Assembly (NCBI RefSeq): GCF_946902915.1 | Contig: NZ_CAMPPY010000003.1 | Coordinates: forward strand, 1 to 64,000 | From: Streptococcus sp. Marseille-Q5986 | Lineage (GTDB): Bacteria > Bacillota > Bacilli > Lactobacillales > Streptococcaceae | Direction: 5' to 3' | DNA: 64,000 nucleotides | Shown: positions 1-9,121 of the stretch, piece by piece | How positions within the stretch are numbered: position 1 is the stretch's first letter | Layout of the letters: each line of letters opens with the position of its first letter | Notes under the pieces: model-generated | Seen by the model: only the letters and a program-made list of their open reading frames with translations | What the model was told of the DNA's origin: nothing | The model's database searches: none | Program-made: the position numbers and the translations under genes

Positions 1-992
1 GTACTATTACATCTCAAAAAACTGGAATAATAGATTTTGTAAATCAAAAATTATCTGAGAAAAACTTTGAAGACTTACATGTATCTTGGTTTGGAGGAGA
101 ACCATTACTAGGATATCGAGATATTTTAGATATTTCAAAAGAATTGATTTCAATTTCTCAAAAGTTAGGAATTCGCTATCACGCTGATATGACAACGAAC
201 GGATATTTGTTAAATCGTACAGTATTAGATCGATTAGTGACAGAATGTTACGTGAAAACATACCAAGTTACAGTAGATGGTTCTCGTGAAGGGCATGACA
301 ATCAGCGTATTTTGAAAAATGGCCATGGTTCCTATGATCGCATTATGAAAAACTTAAAAAATGCAATAAATTTAGAATCTCAATTCCACGTTATGATTCG
401 CTTGAATGTTTCTCAGGAAAATTATAAGAATGTTGAGAAATTTTTATTAGAAGATGCACAGGTTTTTAAAAATGATAAGCGATTTCATCTGTTGTTTCGA
501 AATGTAGGAGATTGGGGATGCGGTGATAGAAAAGAGGGATACGAGGTAAAACGATTTGAGTCAGATGTTTCTTTTGAATTATCAAAAAGTGCAATTAAAT
601 TAGGGTACAGATTATTTGATGATTTTGTATTCAGAAGTAATTATTCATCATGTTATGCTCAAAAATCAAACTCTTATACGATTGACACAAAAGGGAATCT
701 ATTAAAATGTACGGTTAGTCTTTATGACGAAGAAAATAAAATAGGTGAACTAGGAAATAGTGTCATTAACGAGAACAATCAAAAAAGATGGGTACATTCT
801 TATCAATTTGACTCCAAATGTCAAAAATGTCAATTGTTGCTAGTTTGTAAGGGTGGAGCTTGCCCTAAGAGAGATATTTTCAATGAGACTAGTTTTGAGG
901 AAAAATGCTTCAAAATGAGAAGAAATATTATGAATAATTTTGAGTTATCAATTTGTTCAAATAATATAAATTATGAATTGAAAGCTGACTAA
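1..992 (+). CDS. Radical SAM/SPASM peptide maturase (5' end outside window)
   Basis: The reading frame is open from the first bases, so the start lies upstream of the window. The GGEP motif that follows the cluster-binding loop of radical SAM enzymes is at 93-104. The N-terminal CxxxCxxC motif is not in view. The C-terminal part is a SPASM domain with clustered cysteines (about 648-930), including a CxxC and the CKGGAC stretch that bind auxiliary Fe-S clusters. Proteins of this build usually modify ribosomally made peptides, and the ABC exporter one base downstream fits a RiPP locus. The substrate peptide is not in the window, so the modification is unknown. Family certain; role inferred. Confidence 0.85.
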   Translation, partial: TITSQKTGIIDFVNQKLSEKNFEDLHVSWFGGEPLLGYRDILDISKELISISQKLGIRYHADMTTNGYLLNRTVLDRLVTECYVKTYQVTVDGSREGHDNQRILKNGHGSYDRIMKNLKNAINLESQFHVMIRLNVSQENYKNVEKFLLEDAQVFKNDKRFHLLFRNVGDWGCGDRKEGYEVKRFESDVSFELSKSAIKLGYRLFDDFVFRSNYSSCYAQKSNSYTIDTKGNLLKCTVSLYDEENKIGELGNSVINENNQKRWVHSYQFDSKCQKCQLLLVCKGGACPKRDIFNETSFEEKCFKMRRNIMNNFELSICSNNINYELKAD

Positions 993-993
993 G

Positions 994-2565
994 ATGAAAA
1001 TAATCGTAAAAATCATTTCAAAATGGAAACTACTTGGTTTCGTTATCTTTGCTTTACTGTACTCTTGTCAGGGCTTGTTGATATCACTGATTATCCAAAT
1101 GGCCGGATCTGTGGACATTGAGAATAGAGGGATGATTGCAAACTTTGGACTGTTGAGTCTTACTTTCTTTATCTTTATTTATATTTGCATGTACCTCAAT
1201 AACATTCTTCTACGTTCCATCATCAAAGATATCAATTTGTTTATTTCTAAGAAAGCCTTGCGTTTATTTGCAGACAAAAGATTGGAGTATTCAGCATCTG
1301 AATTTAATTCTTTTTTGACCCAAGATATTCCAATGTTTTGGAAGGAATATTTATCTCCACTTTTTTTATATCCTATATTTGGCACCTCTATCCTAGTGTC
1401 TGTCATGTATTTAGTATCACAGGATGTTGTGGTTGGTCTACTCTTTACCATAGGTGGCTTTCTCATGATCATTCCTCAATTTGTTTTTCATAAACTATTG
1501 AAAAGACGTGGTGAAGAACTGAGTAAAGTTAGAGAAATCAGTTTAGCCAATATCACAGATTTTTCAGCAGGGATTGATACTATTGTTTCAAATAGAGCTG
1601 ACCAAGAATATTGTCAACATGTTTATGATACCATTGATCAGATGGAGTCTGGTCAATATCGTTACTATACAAGTCATAATTTGGTTATGTTTTGGACAGG
1701 TCCTTTGAAAGGCCTAGGGCTAGTGGGGCCTTTTGTGATTGGAATGGTGATGATATCTACCACCCATCTTTCCTTGACTGTTTTGATTGCCATGATGACA
1801 GCATCTATGAATCTGATTTCTCCATTGCAACAACTCTTGGAAGCAACCTCTACGCTTCAATCAGCGACAGTAGTAAAAGAAAAAGTGCTGAATATTCTTT
1901 TACAAGAGGATATTAAACGGGAAGAGGTATCTGAAACATTCCCAACCACTCTCGGAATATCTATAAAAAATGTTAGCAAGAAATATGCAGATAAGATTAT
2001 TTTTGATGACATAAGTGTAAGTATGGAAGCTGGGAATCGAGTCTTGCTTACAGGAGCCAGCGGTAGTGGCAAATCAACCTTGTTTCACATCTTGACTGGG
2101 GATGATAGAGACTATGACGGAGAGATTTGCTTTTTAGATGGGCATGGCAAGAAGTATGCACCAAGTCATGACTTGGTATCTGCCATTCATCAAAAACCTT
2201 ATATTTTTAAAGGGACGCTACGGGCAAATGTATCTCTTTACCAAAATTATAACGATAATGATATCAGAAAGGTACTGCAAAAGGTTCAACTATGGGATGA
2301 ACTGGGTCAGGATTTTGATTATTATCTCGATGGAAATAATCTTTCAGGGGGACAGATGATGAAAATCGATATTGCTAGAGCGCTGTTGAGACCAAGACCA
2401 ATTTTACTAGCAGATGAAGTCAACGCCGCACTGGACAAGCAAAATGCAGACGAAATCCATAAATTGCTATTTTCTCAGCCAGCTACCATTTTAGAGATCG
2501 CCCATAAGTTTCATCAGGATGAATATGAGAAAGTTTATACATTAAAGAATGGTAAAGTTTCGTAA
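994..2565 (+). CDS. ABC exporter, fused membrane and ATPase domains
   Basis: The 523-aa half-transporter has about six membrane segments in residues 10-290 and an ATP-binding domain after about 325. Walker A is GASGSGKST (near residue 354), the signature is LSGGQMMK, Walker B is ILLADEV, and the switch histidine lies in EIAHKFH near the end. There is no N-terminal peptidase domain, so it would not cleave a double-glycine leader itself. It starts one base after the radical SAM gene and is almost certainly co-transcribed and coupled. The likely job is export of the modified peptide or self-immunity. The substrate cannot be told from sequence. Confidence 0.85.
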   Translation: MKIIVKIISKWKLLGFVIFALLYSCQGLLISLIIQMAGSVDIENRGMIANFGLLSLTFFIFIYICMYLNNILLRSIIKDINLFISKKALRLFADKRLEYSASEFNSFLTQDIPMFWKEYLSPLFLYPIFGTSILVSVMYLVSQDVVVGLLFTIGGFLMIIPQFVFHKLLKRRGEELSKVREISLANITDFSAGIDTIVSNRADQEYCQHVYDTIDQMESGQYRYYTSHNLVMFWTGPLKGLGLVGPFVIGMVMISTTHLSLTVLIAMMTASMNLISPLQQLLEATSTLQSATVVKEKVLNILLQEDIKREEVSETFPTTLGISIKNVSKKYADKIIFDDISVSMEAGNRVLLTGASGSGKSTLFHILTGDDRDYDGEICFLDGHGKKYAPSHDLVSAIHQKPYIFKGTLRANVSLYQNYNDNDIRKVLQKVQLWDELGQDFDYYLDGNNLSGGQMMKIDIARALLRPRPILLADEVNAALDKQNADEIHKLLFSQPATILEIAHKFHQDEYEKVYTLKNGKVS

Positions 2566-2647
2566 AGTAACTAAGAAGAAAATTCTAAATAATTTAGGAA
2601 ATAGGGTAAAAAAGTAACTGAGCAAGAAATTGTACAGCTGTTTTTTA

Positions 2648-3341
2648 GTACGATGGGCATGTCGTATATCTGAGGTGTAAGTCCTCCGTGGGCACCTGCT
2701 ACTGGTGAACCCAATAGCGATTCCCAAGCCTGACTATCGTGAGGTAGCGGATTAAAACGGTCTGGGGATAGACCGTTTTAAGTCTGACGCTGGAAATAAG
2801 AATCGTCAGAGGAAGGGATAGCGAAATCGTGGTCTACAAACAGGAATGTGATAGTAAGGTGTATATAGCGGATAAGGGGGTACGAAACTCTAAAGTCCCA
2901 AAAGTTAGTCGTAACCTATATGCGTAAATCACGAGAGTAATTGAATTCACACAAACCTTTTAACGTCCTCATATCTTGTATAAACGAGGAGAGATGCACG
3001 ACTTATCCCATGAGGTCTCATGAGCGCTTGCGTACTCGCCTACGAGTGATTATTTAGAAGCAATGGAAGAAGAAATCTAGACGATTGTGGGGATTGCTTA
3101 AGTTAGGAGTTCCTAAATGGATAGCAGATAAGGTATCTGGCTGGGGCGACCACTATCAATTAGTAGCTCAGAAGTCGGTACTTAAGCGTGCTATATCAAA
3201 ACCAGTCCTTGAAAAACGTGGACTGGTTTCGTGTTTGGATTATTACCTTGAACGACATGCGTTAAAAGTTAGTTGAACCGCCGTATGCCGAACGGCACGT
3301 ACGGTGGTGTGAGAGGGGCTAGAGATTATCCCCTACTTGAT
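2648..3341 (+). mobile_element. Degenerate group II intron remnant
   Basis: The 5' part (about 2648-2960) has the G-rich, highly structured look of group II intron domain I. The 3' end has a recognisable domain V hairpin at 3275-3309 (CCGCCGTATG paired with CGTACGGTGG) followed by a domain VI-like hairpin at 3311-3341. Almost all of the maturase ORF is gone; only its C-terminus remains at 3025-3276. The element lies between the exporter gene and the broken end of ald. Exact borders are estimates: the 5' edge was set by a GTACG-like start and the 3' edge by the end of domain VI. Confidence 0.8.
3025..3276 (+). pseudogene. Group II intron maturase, C-terminal fragment with stop codon
   Basis: The translation reads RLRTRLRVII, a TAG stop at 3055-3057, then KQWKKKSRRLWG and onward to YYLERHALKVS. 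This matches the usual end of group II intron reverse transcriptases, where the stop position is normally the tryptophan of a WKQWK motif (TGG changed to TAG). The reverse transcriptase domain that should precede it is deleted. The fragment cannot give an active maturase, so the intron could splice only if helped in trans. Confidence 0.75.
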
Positions 3342-3354
3342 TGAGTGTCTAGCT

Positions 3355-4441
3355 TTAAACAAGTTCGTCGATTGACGTGTGATCTTTATCGAGACCTTGA
3401 GCAACTGGGAGGCTGGTCAAGTAACCACAAGCCCTCATCTTCAGCAATTGCTTGTGCGAATCCTTTGCCAGCTAGAGCCTCGATATAAGGAAGAGTGACA
3501 TTGGTTAGGGCGATAGTAGAAGTACGGGCAACCGCACCAGGGATATTGGCAACGGCATAGTGGAGAACACCGTGTTTTTCATAGACAGGTTCATCGTGCG
3601 TAGTCACACGGTCAGCTGTCTCGATAACGCCACCTTGGTCAACGGCAACGGCAACGATGACAGAGCCTGGGCGCATTTGTTTGACCATCTCATCTGTCAC
3701 CAATTTCGGTGCTTTGGCACCAGGGATGAGAACTGCACCAATCACCACATCAGCATCTCTCACACTTGCTTCGATGTTGAATGAATTAGACATAAGAGTT
3801 TGGATTTGGTTTCCAAAGACTTCTTCTAGAACTGAGAGACGCTTCGCACTGATATCTAAAATAGTCACTTGAGCACCAAGACCAAGGGCGATGTGGGCAA
3901 CATGTGTACCGACGACACCACCGATGATGGTTACTTTTCCTTTTGGAACACCTGGGACACCACCAAGTAGAACACCAGAGCCACCAGCTTGCTTAGTAAG
4001 GAAGTGAGCTCCGATTTGAACAGCCATACGACCTGCAACCTCACTCATCGGAACGAGGAGCGGTAGTTGTCCTTGATTGTCACGAACAGTTTCATAGGCA
4101 ATTCCTGTTGTTTTAGCTGCTAACATAGCATCTGCTAATTCTGGAGCAGTGGCCATGTGCAAGTAGGTGAAGAGGAGAAGAACGTCGCACAAGTAACCAT
4201 ATTCAGAACTTAAAGGTTCTTTTACTTTTACGACTAACTCAGCTGCCCAAGCTTCAGTAGCAGTAGCGACAATCTCAGCTCCTTGCTTTTGATAGTCCGC
4301 ATCAGTAAATCCTGAACCGAGACTAGCATTTGTTTCGATGAGGACACGATGTCCACGACTGACTAAACTATGGATGCCAGCAGGAGTGAGGGCAACACGG
4401 TTTTCGTTATTTTTAATTTCTTTTGGGATTCCGATTAACAT
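3355..4441 (-). pseudogene. ald: Alanine dehydrogenase, 3'-frameshifted
   Basis: The open frame (4441 down to 3386, 351 aa) starts [20 protein letters not shown] and contains the NAD-binding GGVVGTHVA region and the Ald core up to [19 protein letters not shown]. It then runs into a non-homologous tail. A second frame continues with [22 protein letters not shown] and stops at 3355-3357, which is the expected family C-terminus. About ten codons near 3410-3420 appear deleted with loss of frame. Ald converts L-alanine and NAD to pyruvate, ammonia and NADH. The product here is probably inactive or impaired. Its end lies within about 15 bp of the intron remnant. Confidence 0.85.
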
Positions 4442-4556
4442 AGAGATAACCTATCTTTCAATTGACGGGATTGTTTTAGTTGTCACATTCCATTTCATAA
4501 ATCGAAAATGTGATGACTTTATTGTGTATGAAACCGTTTTAAATTGCAAGGGAGAC

Positions 4557-4585
4557 TTGTTATCCAAATTTATTTATGCTATACT
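4557..4585 (+). promoter_or_regulatory. Sigma-A promoter of the GNAT gene
   Basis: A TTGTTA -35 box (4557-4562) and a TATACT -10 box (4580-4585) are separated by 17 bp. A strong ribosome binding site (GGAGG) follows before the ATG at 4618. Confidence 0.75.
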
Positions 4586-4617
4586 AATGGGAATCAAGCT
4601 TTAATGGAGGAAAAAGT

Positions 4618-5187
4618 ATGGAATCAATATTTGTGAAATTTGCCCAGTATCCATCTATAGAAACGGAGCGTTTATTGCTCCGACCTGTAACCTTGGATGA
4701 TGCAGAAGCTATGTTTGAGTATGCCTCAGACAGAGAAAATACACGCTACACTTTTCCAACAAATCAAAGCTTAGAAGAAACAAAGAACAACATCGCTCAG
4801 CTCTACTTGGCTAATCCTTTGAGACGGTGGGGAATCGAACTAAAAAGCAATGGTCAGTTTGTCGGAACTATTGATTTGCACAAGATTGACCCTGTTCTTA
4901 AGAAGGCAGCTATTGGTTACATTATCAATAAAAAATATTGGAATCAAGGTTTGACGACAGAAGCTAATCGTGCCGTGATTGAGCTGGCTTTTGAAAAGAT
5001 TGGAATGAACAAGTTGACCGCTCTTTACGATAAAGACAACCCCGCATCAGGAAAAGTCATGGAGAAATCAGGTATGCACTTTTCCCACGAAGAACCATAT
5101 GCTAGAATGGACAAAAAAGAACCAGGACGAGTCGTCACAAGAGTTCATTATGTCTTGACCAAGGCAGACCATTTTATAAATAAGTGA
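4618..5187 (+). CDS. GNAT-family N-acetyltransferase (RimJ/RimL type)
   Basis: The 189-aa protein begins with the typical RimJ-like entry IETERLLLRPVTLDDAEAMF. It has the acetyl-CoA-binding region around GYIINKKYWNQGLTTEA (residues about 101-117) and the family end motif NPASGKVMEKSGM. It likely transfers an acetyl group from acetyl-CoA to a protein N-terminus or small amine; the acceptor is unknown. It has its own promoter and a terminator directly after it, so it is a single-gene unit divergent from ald. Confidence 0.85.
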   Translation: MESIFVKFAQYPSIETERLLLRPVTLDDAEAMFEYASDRENTRYTFPTNQSLEETKNNIAQLYLANPLRRWGIELKSNGQFVGTIDLHKIDPVLKKAAIGYIINKKYWNQGLTTEANRAVIELAFEKIGMNKLTALYDKDNPASGKVMEKSGMHFSHEEPYARMDKKEPGRVVTRVHYVLTKADHFINK

Positions 5188-5218
5188 GCAGTTGAAAAGA
5201 TTTTTCAGCTGTTTTTTT
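5188..5218 (+). terminator. Rho-independent terminator after the GNAT gene
   Basis: CAGTTGAAAA and TTTTTCAGCTG form a stem, followed by a run of seven T residues. Confidence 0.7.
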
Positions 5219-5226
5219 CTTCCTCT

Positions 5227-5234
5227 TGCGAATA
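5227..5234 (+). promoter_or_regulatory. Cin-box (ComX-dependent competence promoter)
   Basis: TGCGAATA matches the streptococcal competence box TACGAATA at seven of eight positions. It lies 20 bp upstream of the comEA start, where ComX-directed RNA polymerase would begin the comEA-comEC transcript. Confidence 0.7.
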
Positions 5235-5253
5235 ATTTAAGAGAGGAGAAAAA

Positions 5254-5895
5254 ATGGAAGCAATTATCGAGAAAGTTAAAGAGTATAAAATTATTGTCAT
5301 CTGCGCAGGTTTAGGTTTGGTCTTAGGCGGATTTTTCCTACTAAAACCAACTTCACAAACACCTGTAAAAGAAACGAATTTACAGGCAGAAGTTGCAGCT
5401 GTTTCCAAGGATTCATCGACCGAAAAGGATGTGAAGAAGGAAGAACCGGTTGAACAAGATCTAGTCACAGTAGATGTCAAAGGTGCTGTCAAATCGCCAG
5501 GGATTTATGACTTGCCAGTAGGTAGTCGGGTCAATGATGCGGTTCAAAAGGCTGGTGGCTTGACAGATGAGGCAGACAGCAAGTCGCTCAATCTAGCTCA
5601 GAAAGTCAGTGACGAGGCGCTTGTCTATGTTCCAACTAAGGGAGAAGAAGTAGCTAGTCAGCAGGCTGCCTCTGGAACGACTCCTTCTACAAGTAAAGAA
5701 AAGAAGGTCAACCTTAATAAAGCTAGTCTGGAAGAACTAAAGCAGGTCAAAGGCTTGGGAGGAAAACGAGCACAGGATATTATCGACCATCGTGAGGCAA
5801 ATGGCAAATTCAAGTCGGTAGATGGGCTCAAGAAGGTTTCTGGAATTGGTGCAAAGACCATAGAAAAGTTAAAAGACTATGTTACAGTGGACTAA
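5254..5895 (+). CDS. comEA: DNA receptor for competence, ComEA
   Basis: The 213-aa membrane-anchored DNA-binding protein of the transformation machinery has one membrane segment at about residues 13-29. A SLBB-like domain (VDVKGAVKSPGIYDLPVGS, about 75-130) and a C-terminal pair of helix-hairpin-helix motifs (VNLNKASLEELKQVKGLGG and KKVSGIGAKTIEKL, about 150-210) follow. The HhH part binds double-stranded DNA outside the cell and feeds it to ComEC. The gene overlaps comEC by 17 bp, which indicates coupled translation. Expression should be limited to competence through the cin-box upstream. Confidence 0.95.
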   Translation: MEAIIEKVKEYKIIVICAGLGLVLGGFFLLKPTSQTPVKETNLQAEVAAVSKDSSTEKDVKKEEPVEQDLVTVDVKGAVKSPGIYDLPVGSRVNDAVQKAGGLTDEADSKSLNLAQKVSDEALVYVPTKGEEVASQQAASGTTPSTSKEKKVNLNKASLEELKQVKGLGGKRAQDIIDHREANGKFKSVDGLKKVSGIGAKTIEKLKDYVTVD

Positions 5896-8119
5896 GAGTT
5901 TCCCTATTCCCCTAATCTATCTGAGCTTTTTGTTGCTTTGGTTTTACTACGCCATTTTCTCAGCATCCTATCTTGCTTTGTTGGGCTTCGTTTTTCTGCT
6001 AATCTGTCTCTTTATCCAATTTCCGTGGAAGTCTGCTAGCAAAGTTCTAGTGCTTTGCGGAATCTTTGCCTTCTGGTTTCTGTTTCAAACTTGGCAACAG
6101 AGTCAAGCTAGTCAAAACCTAGCGGACTCTGTTGAAAGGGTGCGGATTTTGCCTGACACTATTAAGGTTAATGGTGATAGCCTATCCTTTCGTGGTAAGT
6201 CTGATGGACGAATTTTTCAAGTCTATTATAAACTCCAGTCCGAGAATGAAAAAGAGCAATTTCAAACCTTAACAAACGTTCATGAGATAGAACTTGAAGG
6301 AAAACTTTCAGAACTAGAAGGGCAGAGAAATTTTGGTGGCTTTGACTACCAATCCTATCTGAAGACTCAGGGAATTTACCAGACTCTCAATATCAAAAAA
6401 ATCCAGTCACTTCAAAAGATTGGCAGTTGGGATATAGGAGAAAACTTGTCCAGTTTACGTCGAAAGGCTGTGGTTTGGATTAAGACGCACTTTCCAGACC
6501 CTATGCGCAATTACATGACAGGACTCTTGCTGGGACATCTGGACACCGACTTTGAGGAGATGAATGAGCTTTATTCCAGTCTAGGAATTATCCACCTCTT
6601 TGCCCTATCTGGCATGCAGGTAGGTTTTTTCATGAATGGATTTAAGAAACTTCTCTTGCGATTGGGCTTGATCCAAGAACAGTTGAAGTGGCTAACCTAT
6701 CCCTTTTCCCTTATCTATGCAGGTCTGACAGGATTTTCAGCTTCGGTCATTCGCAGTCTCTTGCAAAAGTTACTGGCTCAACATGGGATTAAGGGCTTAG
6801 ATAATTTTGCCCTGACTGTGCTTGTCCTCTTTATTGTCATGCCAAACTTTTTCTTGACAGCAGGAGGAGTCTTGTCATGTGCTTATGCTTTTATCTTGAC
6901 CATGACCAGCAAAGAAGGGGAGGGTCTCAAGGCTATTGCCAGAGAAAGTCTAGTCATTTCCTTGGGAATATTGCCCATTCTGTCCTTCTATTTTGCGGAA
7001 TTTCAACCTTGGTCCATCCTCTTGACCTTTGTCTTTTCCTTTCTTTTTGACTTGGTCTTCTTACCGCTCTTGTCTATCTTATTTGCCCTTTCCTTTCTAT
7101 ATCCAGTCATTCAGCTGAACTTTATCTTTGAATGGTTGGAGGGAATGATTCGCTTGGTATCACAGGTGGCAAGTAGGCCTCTAGTTTTTGGTCAACCCAA
7201 TACATGGCTGTTGCTGATACTGTTGTTTTCTTTGGCTTTGGTCTATGATTTGAGGAAAAATATCAAAAGAGCAGCTGGATTCAGCTTACTTATTGTGGTT
7301 CTCTTTTTCTTGAGCAAGCATCCACTGGAAAATGAAATTACCATGCTGGATGTAGGGCAAGGCGAGAGTCTTTTCCTACGGGATGTAACTGGGAAAACCA
7401 TTCTCATAGATGTAGGTGGCAAGGCAGAGTCAAATAAGAAAATTGAAAAATGGCAAGAAAAGGCGACGACCAGCAATGCACAGAGAAACTTGATACCCTA
7501 TCTAAAAAGTCGAGGAGTAGCCAAGATTGACCAGCTGGTTTTGACTAATACAGACAAGGAGCATGTTGGAGATTTGTTGGAGGTGACCAAGGCTTTCCAT
7601 GTGGGTGAAATTATAGTATCAAAAAGCAGTTTGAAACAGAAGGAATTTGTGGCAGAACTACAGGCGACTCAAACTAAAGTTCGTAGTGTGACAGTAGGAG
7701 AGAACTTGCCAATTTTCGGAAGTCAGTTAGAAGTCCTATCCCCAAGGAAAATGGGAGATGGAGGGCATGAAGACTCCCTAGTTCTGTATGGAAAATTCTT
7801 GGATAAGCACTTTCTTTTCACAGGCAATTTGGAGGAAAAAGGAGAGAAGGACTTGCTGAAGCATTATCCAGACTTGAAAGTAGATGTTTTGAAAGCTGGT
7901 CAACATGGTTCGAAACACTCATCAAGTTCAGCCTTTCTAGAACAGCTCAAACCAGAGATGACTCTCATCTCAGTTGGAAAGAACAATCGAACGAAACTCC
8001 CCCATCAGGAAACCTTGACACGATTGGAAGGTATCAAGAGTAAGATTTACCGAACTGACCAGCATGGAGCTATACGCTTTAAAGGATGGAATAGTTGGAA
8101 GATTGAAAGCGTTCGATAG
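5879..8119 (+). CDS. comEC: Competence DNA-import channel ComEC
   Basis: The 746-aa polytopic protein carries single-stranded DNA across the membrane. It has N-terminal membrane segments, an extracytoplasmic OB-like region (about 70-150), the conserved Competence core (LFALSGMQVGFF near residue 240) and a C-terminal metallo-beta-lactamase-like domain (from ITMLDVGQGESLFLRD). In that domain the usual HxHxDH metal motif reads TNTDKEHVGDL, so most metal ligands are absent, while GQHGSKHSSS is kept. The length is normal for streptococci. It is co-transcribed with comEA. Confidence 0.95.
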   Translation: MLQWTKSFPIPLIYLSFLLLWFYYAIFSASYLALLGFVFLLICLFIQFPWKSASKVLVLCGIFAFWFLFQTWQQSQASQNLADSVERVRILPDTIKVNGDSLSFRGKSDGRIFQVYYKLQSENEKEQFQTLTNVHEIELEGKLSELEGQRNFGGFDYQSYLKTQGIYQTLNIKKIQSLQKIGSWDIGENLSSLRRKAVVWIKTHFPDPMRNYMTGLLLGHLDTDFEEMNELYSSLGIIHLFALSGMQVGFFMNGFKKLLLRLGLIQEQLKWLTYPFSLIYAGLTGFSASVIRSLLQKLLAQHGIKGLDNFALTVLVLFIVMPNFFLTAGGVLSCAYAFILTMTSKEGEGLKAIARESLVISLGILPILSFYFAEFQPWSILLTFVFSFLFDLVFLPLLSILFALSFLYPVIQLNFIFEWLEGMIRLVSQVASRPLVFGQPNTWLLLILLFSLALVYDLRKNIKRAAGFSLLIVVLFFLSKHPLENEITMLDVGQGESLFLRDVTGKTILIDVGGKAESNKKIEKWQEKATTSNAQRNLIPYLKSRGVAKIDQLVLTNTDKEHVGDLLEVTKAFHVGEIIVSKSSLKQKEFVAELQATQTKVRSVTVGENLPIFGSQLEVLSPRKMGDGGHEDSLVLYGKFLDKHFLFTGNLEEKGEKDLLKHYPDLKVDVLKAGQHGSKHSSSSAFLEQLKPEMTLISVGKNNRTKLPHQETLTRLEGIKSKIYRTDQHGAIRFKGWNSWKIESVR

Positions 8120-8163
8120 GAAGGACAAATATTATATATTAGTAAAATAAATCAAAAAAACTA

Positions 8164-8205
8164 TTGCATAACAAATAAAAAAATGATATAATTAAAGCGC
8201 TTTCG
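8164..8205 (+). promoter_or_regulatory. Promoter with cre-like site before the peptide gene
   Basis: TTGCAT (8164-8169) and TATAAT (8187-8192) are 17 bp apart. The palindrome TTAAAGCGCTTTCG (8192-8205) starts at the last -10 base and differs from an ideal CcpA cre site (TGAAAGCGCTTTCA) at two positions. A protein bound there would cover the transcription start, so CcpA repression is possible. Confidence 0.6.
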
Positions 8206-8234
8206 AAAGTAAATATATTAGTGAGGTGAAAAAC

Positions 8235-8498
8235 ATGAAAAAATCAGCAAAAGTCGTTTTATTAGCTAGTTTGTTATCACTTGGTCTTTTTCAGTCTAGT
8301 GTATCTGCTAAAAGCGTTCTTAAAAGTTATCGGTATGATTGGAATATCTTCTATAGGTCTAGTATGAATTTCCATGGATATAGATATAGGGACATTCCGG
8401 AATGGTCTCATTATTACAGCTATTCTGAGTATAAAGTTGGCGGAGGCTGGAACTATGGTCGTTATGAGGTACTAAACCTCTACAGCGGAGGCTATTAA
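8235..8498 (+). CDS. Small exported Tyr/Gly-rich peptide, bacteriocin-like
   Basis: The 87-aa precursor has a clear signal peptide (MKKSAKVVLLASLLSLGLFQ up to about VSA-KS, residue 26). The mature part of about 61 residues has some fifteen tyrosines and no cysteine. The C-terminal VGGGWNYGRYEV resembles the GGGxWxYG motif of lactococcin 972-family bacteriocins, but the rest of that family's sequence is missing. The ATG at 8235 was preferred over the GTG at 8226 because the ribosome binding site AGGTG overlaps the latter. An ABC ATPase and permease follow, as for peptides with dedicated export or immunity. The function is not proven. Confidence 0.65.
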   Translation: MKKSAKVVLLASLLSLGLFQSSVSAKSVLKSYRYDWNIFYRSSMNFHGYRYRDIPEWSHYYSYSEYKVGGGWNYGRYEVLNLYSGGY

Positions 8499-8530
8499 TC
8501 CTTAAAGAGTGATAAAAAGGAGGGCTAGAT

Positions 8531-9118
8531 ATGTTGCATCTTACTCATGTGACCTTAAAGACGCGACAAGTCATCTTGCAAGATGCGGATTTCACCTTTA
8601 AAAAGGGTAGGATTTATGGTCTTCTTGCTATCAATGGCTCTGGAAAGACGACACTATTCCGCGCCATTAGCAATTTAATTCCTATAAGTAGCGGAAATAT
8701 CGCAGCCCCTCCTTCTTTATTTTATTATGAGAGTGTTGAATGGCTGGATGGAAACTTAAGTGGGATGGACTACCTTCGCCTTATAAAAAACATCTGGAAG
8801 TCAGGTCTGAACTTGAGGGATGAAATCGCCTACTGGGAAATGTCTGATTATATCAGCCTTCCCATTCGCAAGTATTCCTTAGGCATGAAGCAACGCTTGG
8901 TGATTGCCATGTATTTCCTCAGTCAGGCCAAATGCTGGCTTATGGATGAAATTACAAATGGCTTAGATGAGTATTATCGACAGAAGTTTTTTGATAGACT
9001 AGCACAAATCGATAGACAAGAGCAGCTGGTTCTTTTGAGTTCCCACTATAAGGAAGAGTTGATTGATATCTGCGATAGAATCCTAACCATTCATCAGGGG
9101 CAGATAGAAGAGGTTTAG
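8531..9118 (+). CDS. ABC transporter ATP-binding protein
   Basis: The 195-aa ATPase has Walker A INGSGKTT (residues about 35-42), signature YSLGMKQRL (about 117-125) and Walker B CWLMDEITNGLD. It is short for a stand-alone ATPase and lacks C-terminal extensions. The residue before Walker A (LLAINGSGKTT) departs from the usual LLGxNGxGKTT. It lies 32 bp after the peptide gene and 3 bp before the permease, so the three likely form one operon for export of, or immunity to, the peptide. Confidence 0.85.
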   Translation: MLHLTHVTLKTRQVILQDADFTFKKGRIYGLLAINGSGKTTLFRAISNLIPISSGNIAAPPSLFYYESVEWLDGNLSGMDYLRLIKNIWKSGLNLRDEIAYWEMSDYISLPIRKYSLGMKQRLVIAMYFLSQAKCWLMDEITNGLDEYYRQKFFDRLAQIDRQEQLVLLSSHYKEELIDICDRILTIHQGQIEEV

Positions 9119-9121
9119 TTT

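Noticed and set aside
2542-2727. Minus-strand 61-aa ORF at the start of the intron remnant
   Set aside because: It crosses the end of the exporter gene and the structured intron RNA; no start signal.
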